From Flavobacteriales bacterium (lineage in GTDB: Bacteria; Bacteroidota; Bacteroidia; Flavobacteriales; Flavobacteriaceae), in the NCBI GenBank assembly GCA_027003085.1, contig JALWYR010000008.1, positions 1 through 9,029 of the forward strand: DNA of 9,029 bases. The letters are read 5' to 3'. Shown here one piece after another: positions 6,264-9,029 of this stretch. Made by a program: the position numbers and the translations under genes. The notes under the pieces are model-generated. The model was not told the DNA's origin. It saw only the letters and a list, made by a program, of their open reading frames with translations, and searched no databases. Position 1 is the first letter of the stretch. Each line of letters starts with the position of its first letter.

Positions 6264-7394
6264 TTACTCCACCAAAAACATCTCCGCAATAATCCCGTCC
6301 GAACGGAATAACGCCCCGGGACATATCGTCCAAAAATTTCCTTGCTTGCACACATCGCCACGGGCTTTTAATCGCTGGGCTTGCCGGACAAAATCCCCGT
6401 AAAAGTCGGCAAAATGCCGTTCAATCACCGTTTCGTCCACGCCGCGGGTGGTGCGCAAGCGGGTCATAATGTATTCGTTGTAGCGGTCGGCAGGCGACAA
6501 AACCTCCGTTTCGTAATAGGGTTCAGCTTTTTCCAAACCCCGTATATAGCGGTGCAAATTGGCCAAGTTCCAGCGGCGTAAATTCCTGCCGTCGTAGGAA
6601 TGGGCCGAAGGCCCCAAACCCACATAGGGCTTGCTCTCCCAATAGGCCGAATTGTGCCGCGAATACCATCCGGGCCGGGCAAAATTGGAAATTTCGTAAT
6701 GCTCAAATCCGGCCAGGAGCATTTTATCGCGGAGCAGAAAAAAATGCGCTTCGTAAACTTCGTCATCCGGCATCACCACCTTACCGGCCTTCACTTGCCT
6801 GTCCAGCAAAGTGTCCGGTTCCACCGTAAGCGCATAGGCCGAAAGATGCGGAAAACCGTAATCCAAAAAAATGTCCAACTGCTCCTCCCAGTCCGTCATA
6901 TTCATACCCGGAATGCCGTATATCAAATCCACCGTTACGTTCCGGTAACCCGCCCGGCGAATCCAATCCAATGCCCGCCGCGACTGTTCCGCAGTGTGCG
7001 AACGCCGCATCAAGTCCAAATCCTGCTGCCGGAAGGATTGAATACCCACACTCAACCGGTTGATTCCCAATTTTTTCCACAAATCCAAGCGCCCGGGCGT
7101 TATGTCGTCGGGATTGGCTTCCAGGGTGATTTCGACACCGGCGGCCGGGGAAAAGGTCTTGCGGATTTTTGCGAAAAGCGTTTCCAAATGTTCCGTGCGG
7201 GCCAACGAAGGTGTTCCGCCGCCCAAATAAACCGTTTGTAGCGGACCGTAGCCGGCAATTTCGTCCTTCCGCTGACGTAATTCGGCCAGCAAAGCACCGA
7301 AAAACCGCCCTTCGTGCCGTCGGTTGACCGAAAAATAAAAGTTACAATAACTGCAATTGGCCCGGCAGAAGGGAATGTGGATATACAAGTGCAC
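6264..7394 (-). CDS. hemW: HemW-like radical SAM heme chaperone / coproporphyrinogen oxidase-like protein
   Basis: This 376-aa cytoplasmic protein opens with MHLYIHIPFC and holds the CxxxCxxC cluster of HemN/HemW radical SAM enzymes (Cys10, Cys14, Cys17) that binds a [4Fe-4S] cluster and S-adenosylmethionine. Further signatures are YLGGGTPS (56-63), ANPDDIT (93-99), RLSVGIQSF (113-121), YEISNFARPG (233-242), HNSAYW (247-252) and GLGPSAHSY (259-267), plus the C-terminal winged-helix region ending in DGIIAEMF. Length matches HemW, which binds heme and delivers it to respiratory proteins, rather than the longer HemN oxidase. Older databases call it oxygen-independent coproporphyrinogen III oxidase. 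The start is GTG at 7394: no ATG lies between the previous in-frame stop (7419-7421) and the IHIPFC motif. It is the last gene of a probable three-gene unit, 24 nt behind a cytochrome gene and in the same frame as it. Confidence 0.92.
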   Translation of the reverse strand: MHLYIHIPFCRANCSYCNFYFSVNRRHEGRFFGALLAELRQRKDEIAGYGPLQTVYLGGGTPSLARTEHLETLFAKIRKTFSPAAGVEITLEANPDDITPGRLDLWKKLGINRLSVGIQSFRQQDLDLMRRSHTAEQSRRALDWIRRAGYRNVTVDLIYGIPGMNMTDWEEQLDIFLDYGFPHLSAYALTVEPDTLLDRQVKAGKVVMPDDEVYEAHFFLLRDKMLLAGFEHYEISNFARPGWYSRHNSAYWESKPYVGLGPSAHSYDGRNLRRWNLANLHRYIRGLEKAEPYYETEVLSPADRYNEYIMTRLRTTRGVDETVIERHFADFYGDFVRQAQRLKARGDVCKQGNFWTICPGALFRSDGIIAEMFLVE

Positions 7395-7418
7395 GGCTTG
7401 TGGGGTTTCGGGCCGGAT

Positions 7419-7913
7419 TTAGTGTCCGCCACCGCACTTACCACCGCCACAACGTCCGTTACGGCCCCGGCCGCGATGCCCTTTCGGGATGTGGATACGG
7501 TCGTAGATAACGGCCGCCATTTTTTCCAAATCGGCATCGGGATACGGGAAAGCGGGCATCAATCCGAATTTGTCAATGGCGCCGGGCATCAGGGATTTTT
7601 CCTTGTCGGGCTTTTTGACCCACTCGCGCACGGCCCGGACAAAATCCTCCTTGCGCGGATACCGACGTAAATAATGCATCTTGACCCCCGGCATGGGCGG
7701 GGCTTGCATATTATCGTGGTTCATTCCCTCTTTGACCGCCGGTGCGTGGCAAATAAAACAACGTTGCCGGAGCATGGCATAGCCGCCGGTGGTGTCAATG
7801 GCCACCCTTTCCCGGGCAGTTGTAATGTCAGCCGTATTTTGTTTGATTTTTTTTACTGCCACCAAACCCGCAAAGGCCACGAGCAGAACGGACGGAATCA
7901 ATATTTTTTTCAT
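7419..7913 (-). CDS. Small membrane-anchored c-type cytochrome with Cys/Gly tail
   Basis: The 164-aa product has an N-terminal signal or anchor (KK followed by a hydrophobic stretch, residues 4-20, without an obvious cleavage site) and one heme c attachment motif CFICH at 52-56. MPAF (Met119) is a likely axial ligand; Met109 is an alternative. The heme domain would lie in the periplasm, with a role in electron transfer or sensing. An unusual extension follows: residues 145-164 are Arg/Gly-rich and end in CGGGKCGGGH, with Cys155, Cys160 and His164 as potential metal ligands. It begins 23 nt behind the NlpC/P60 gene and ends 24 nt before hemW, so the three are probably co-transcribed. The partner oxidoreductase is not in the window. 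The CxxCH motif makes the cytochrome call fairly secure; the specific subfamily is not recognised. Confidence 0.85.
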   Translation of the reverse strand: MKKILIPSVLLVAFAGLVAVKKIKQNTADITTARERVAIDTTGGYAMLRQRCFICHAPAVKEGMNHDNMQAPPMPGVKMHYLRRYPRKEDFVRAVREWVKKPDKEKSLMPGAIDKFGLMPAFPYPDADLEKMAAVIYDRIHIPKGHRGRGRNGRCGGGKCGGGH

Positions 7914-7936
7914 TGCCGGATTGTTTTAGTCCCAAG

Positions 7937-8761
7937 TTAAGCGTTTTTTTCAAACATGCTTATGATGCTTTTCGGCTTCAAACGTTTAATGGCCACCAGG
8001 TGATGCGACAGCCGTTGGAACTTACGGCTGAAAATGCCGTCCACTTGCAAAGGATCCAAATGCACCTGACCGTGGGCGTGCAGGATCAGTCCGTCGGTCC
8101 ACACGATGCCCACGTGGGTGATTTTTCCGCTTTTGCTGGCAAAGTAGGCCAAGTCGCCGGGCATCCGCCGGTCGAAATCCACCAATTCGCCTTCGTGGAT
8201 TTGATCGCGGGCGTTGCGTGGCAGGTCATAGTAGCCCGCCAGGCGGAAAGCCATTTGTGTCAGCCCCGAGCAGTCCATGCCGAAGTCGGTTTTTCCGCCC
8301 CACAAGTAGGGCGCATACATATAGGATGCCGCAATTTCCAGCACGCGATACAGTTCGTGCCGGCCCGTAATCACGCGCCCCCGCACGCGCATGCGCATAT
8401 CGCCCACTTCAATATTTCCGGTAGCGGCGTCATAGCGAGGCAGCCGGCAACCTTTCACCAGTTTTTGACTGTAACCGCCGGGCCATTCCAGTTCGCCCAC
8501 GGTGTCCAGCAAATAGACGGGCGTTTCGGCTTGCAACCGCTGGTGTTGGGCATGGCTAAGCAGCACGTAGGCCTTTTCATCGATCCAGCCCTCATAGCCG
8601 TCGGCGTCGGCGCGGATATAGCGCCATTGGCGTTTTTGGTCCAGGATGCGGAAAGTGTCGCCAAACAGCAGTTCGGTCATAATTTCCGATTCGTCGGCCG
8701 GTTCGGCCCGCAGGGGAACGATGGTGTTGGTGATGAGTGCATAGCGGTCGATTTGCGACAT
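7937..8761 (-). CDS. NlpC/P60 cysteine peptidase with N-terminal SH3-like region (YkfC-type)
   Basis: This 274-aa protein ends in an NlpC/P60 (C40) domain. Cys164 lies in YLWGGKTDFGMDCSGL, the catalytic His216 in KITHVGIV, and the third polar residue is probably His228 in LILHAHG; RNARDQ (182-187) and MPGDLAYF (200-207) are also typical. Residues about 10-65 look like a bacterial SH3 domain (VPLRAEPADESEIMTELLFGD, then WRYIR and GYEGWI), with a second SH3-like segment likely at 75-130. This layout matches gamma-D-glutamyl-L-diamino acid endopeptidases of the YkfC type, which trim murein peptides. No signal peptide is seen, so it may act on recycled peptides in the cytoplasm, although a missed upstream export signal is possible. 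The ATG at 8761 is the first Met before the SH3 region. It leads the minus-strand unit with the cytochrome and hemW genes. Confidence 0.9.
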   Translation of the reverse strand: MSQIDRYALITNTIVPLRAEPADESEIMTELLFGDTFRILDQKRQWRYIRADADGYEGWIDEKAYVLLSHAQHQRLQAETPVYLLDTVGELEWPGGYSQKLVKGCRLPRYDAATGNIEVGDMRMRVRGRVITGRHELYRVLEIAASYMYAPYLWGGKTDFGMDCSGLTQMAFRLAGYYDLPRNARDQIHEGELVDFDRRMPGDLAYFASKSGKITHVGIVWTDGLILHAHGQVHLDPLQVDGIFSRKFQRLSHHLVAIKRLKPKSIISMFEKNA

Positions 8762-8793
8762 GGTTTTCGGTTTTATCGTCCAACAAAGATGGT

Positions 8794-8801
8794 CAAAAAT
8801 A
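8794..8801 (-). promoter_or_regulatory. Candidate -7 element for the minus-strand three-gene unit
   Basis: Read on the minus strand, 8801-8794 is TATTTTTG, a full match to the Bacteroidota -7 consensus TAnnTTTG. It sits 33 nt upstream of the NlpC/P60 start, giving a leader of roughly 25 nt. No convincing TTG was found about 20 nt further upstream, so the call is tentative. A second, weaker candidate, CATCTTTG, lies closer to the gene at 8792-8785. Confidence 0.4.
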
Positions 8802-8846
8802 ACGGATTGGCCATTGATAATCTATGGTATTCATTTTCGGGCGCCT

Positions 8847-8906
8847 CCCCGCACAAGTTCACGCAAGCTGCGCTGCTGCGCATCGCAGCGCGTTCACTTG
8901 GCGGGG
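8847..8906. repeat. G+C-rich imperfect inverted repeat (hairpin 1)
   Basis: Outer arms CCCCGC (8847-8852) and GCGGGG (8901-8906) pair, followed inward by CAAGT against ACTTG with mismatches. The inner arms GCGCTGC (8870-8876) and GCAGCGC (8885-8891) pair perfectly around an 8-nt loop. No T-run follows on either strand, so it does not look like a simple intrinsic terminator. It lies upstream of the NlpC/P60 gene in non-coding DNA. Confidence 0.65.
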
Positions 8907-8942
8907 CCGGGCTGTCCGCTTAAATTCGCCTCGGGCCGCGGC

Positions 8943-9006
8943 GGTTTGCTATGGCCGGCTGCGATGTCTCCTCGGTTCCTCGGAGCCTGCTCGCCGGCAG
9001 CAAACC
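8943..9006. repeat. G+C-rich inverted repeat (hairpin 2)
   Basis: GGTTTGCT (8943-8950) pairs with AGCAAACC (8999-9006), and GCCGGC (8954-8959) pairs with GCCGGC (8993-8998), leaving a 3-nt bulge (ATG, 8951-8953) on the left arm only. The 33-nt loop contains a smaller CTCC/GGAG stem (8968-8971 with 8982-8985). Further G+C-rich bases on both flanks could lengthen the stem. No open reading frame with recognisable protein sequence covers it. It may be a dispersed intergenic repeat, but this cannot be seen from one copy. Confidence 0.7.
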
Positions 9007-9029
9007 ATGCCGCGCCGGCATCGCTTCAA

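Noticed and set aside
6600..7241. Plus-strand open frame of 213 codons inside hemW
   Set aside because: The opposite strand carries the conserved radical SAM motifs of HemW; the frame has Arg/Pro/His-rich low-information sequence and no start context.
8847..8906. Hairpin 1 as a rho-independent terminator
   Set aside because: No T-run follows the stem on either strand, and no gene end is seen immediately before it in this window.
7913..8923. Long plus-strand open frame of 336 codons opposite the NlpC/P60 gene
   Set aside because: It is antisense to a gene with full NlpC/P60 catalytic motifs, shows no recognisable domain and has a His/Gln/Val-rich composition typical of the complement of a G+C-rich gene.

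Overview
The window looks like a chromosomal segment of a member of the Bacteroidota. The main reason is the promoter architecture: two copies of a TTG, 20-nt spacer, TATATTTG signal match the -33 TTG / -7 TAnnTTTG consensus of that phylum, and most start codons lack a purine-rich Shine-Dalgarno sequence. No rRNA, tRNA, CRISPR array or transposase gene is visible. Base composition is mosaic. The housekeeping genes (mobA, the NTPase fusion, hemW, the cytochrome and the NlpC/P60 gene) have moderate to high G+C. Three genes (99-716, 3416-5380, 5776-6210) are strikingly A+T-rich and look like accessory cargo.

Layout, left to right. (1) 99-716 (+): A+T-rich protein resembling dual-OB-fold accessory proteins. 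(2) 837-3045 (+): a two-gene unit, mobA (molybdenum cofactor guanylyltransferase) overlapping a 555-residue protein with about ten hydrophobic segments fused to a C-terminal THEP1-like P-loop NTPase. (3) 3082-5758: the most unusual part. A 307-bp unit (promoter, leader and complete 78-codon gene) occurs twice in direct orientation with only five differences, at 3082-3388 and 5452-5758. Between the copies is a 654-aa protein with an N-terminal PD-(D/E)XK-like nuclease and a DUF2075/Schlafen-group-3 type helicase. Behind the second copy lies a small Sel1-repeat protein (5776-6210). Each 78-aa gene thus leads its own downstream gene: copy 1 the nuclease-helicase, copy 2 the Sel1 protein. (4) 8761-6264 (-): a compact three-gene unit in the order NlpC/P60 cysteine peptidase, small c-type cytochrome, HemW-like radical SAM protein, with gaps of 23 and 24 nt. 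(5) 8762-9029: no gene; it holds a candidate promoter for the minus-strand unit and two G+C-rich imperfect inverted repeats.

How the parts may work together: MobA attaches GMP to molybdopterin. The co-transcribed membrane-NTPase protein could energise transport of a related substrate, but this is inference. HemW (heme chaperone family) next to a CxxCH cytochrome suggests a shared heme theme. The nuclease-helicase with its duplicated 78-aa leader is a candidate accessory (possibly anti-phage) cassette that could be lost by recombination between the repeats. The 78-aa family is not one I recognise.
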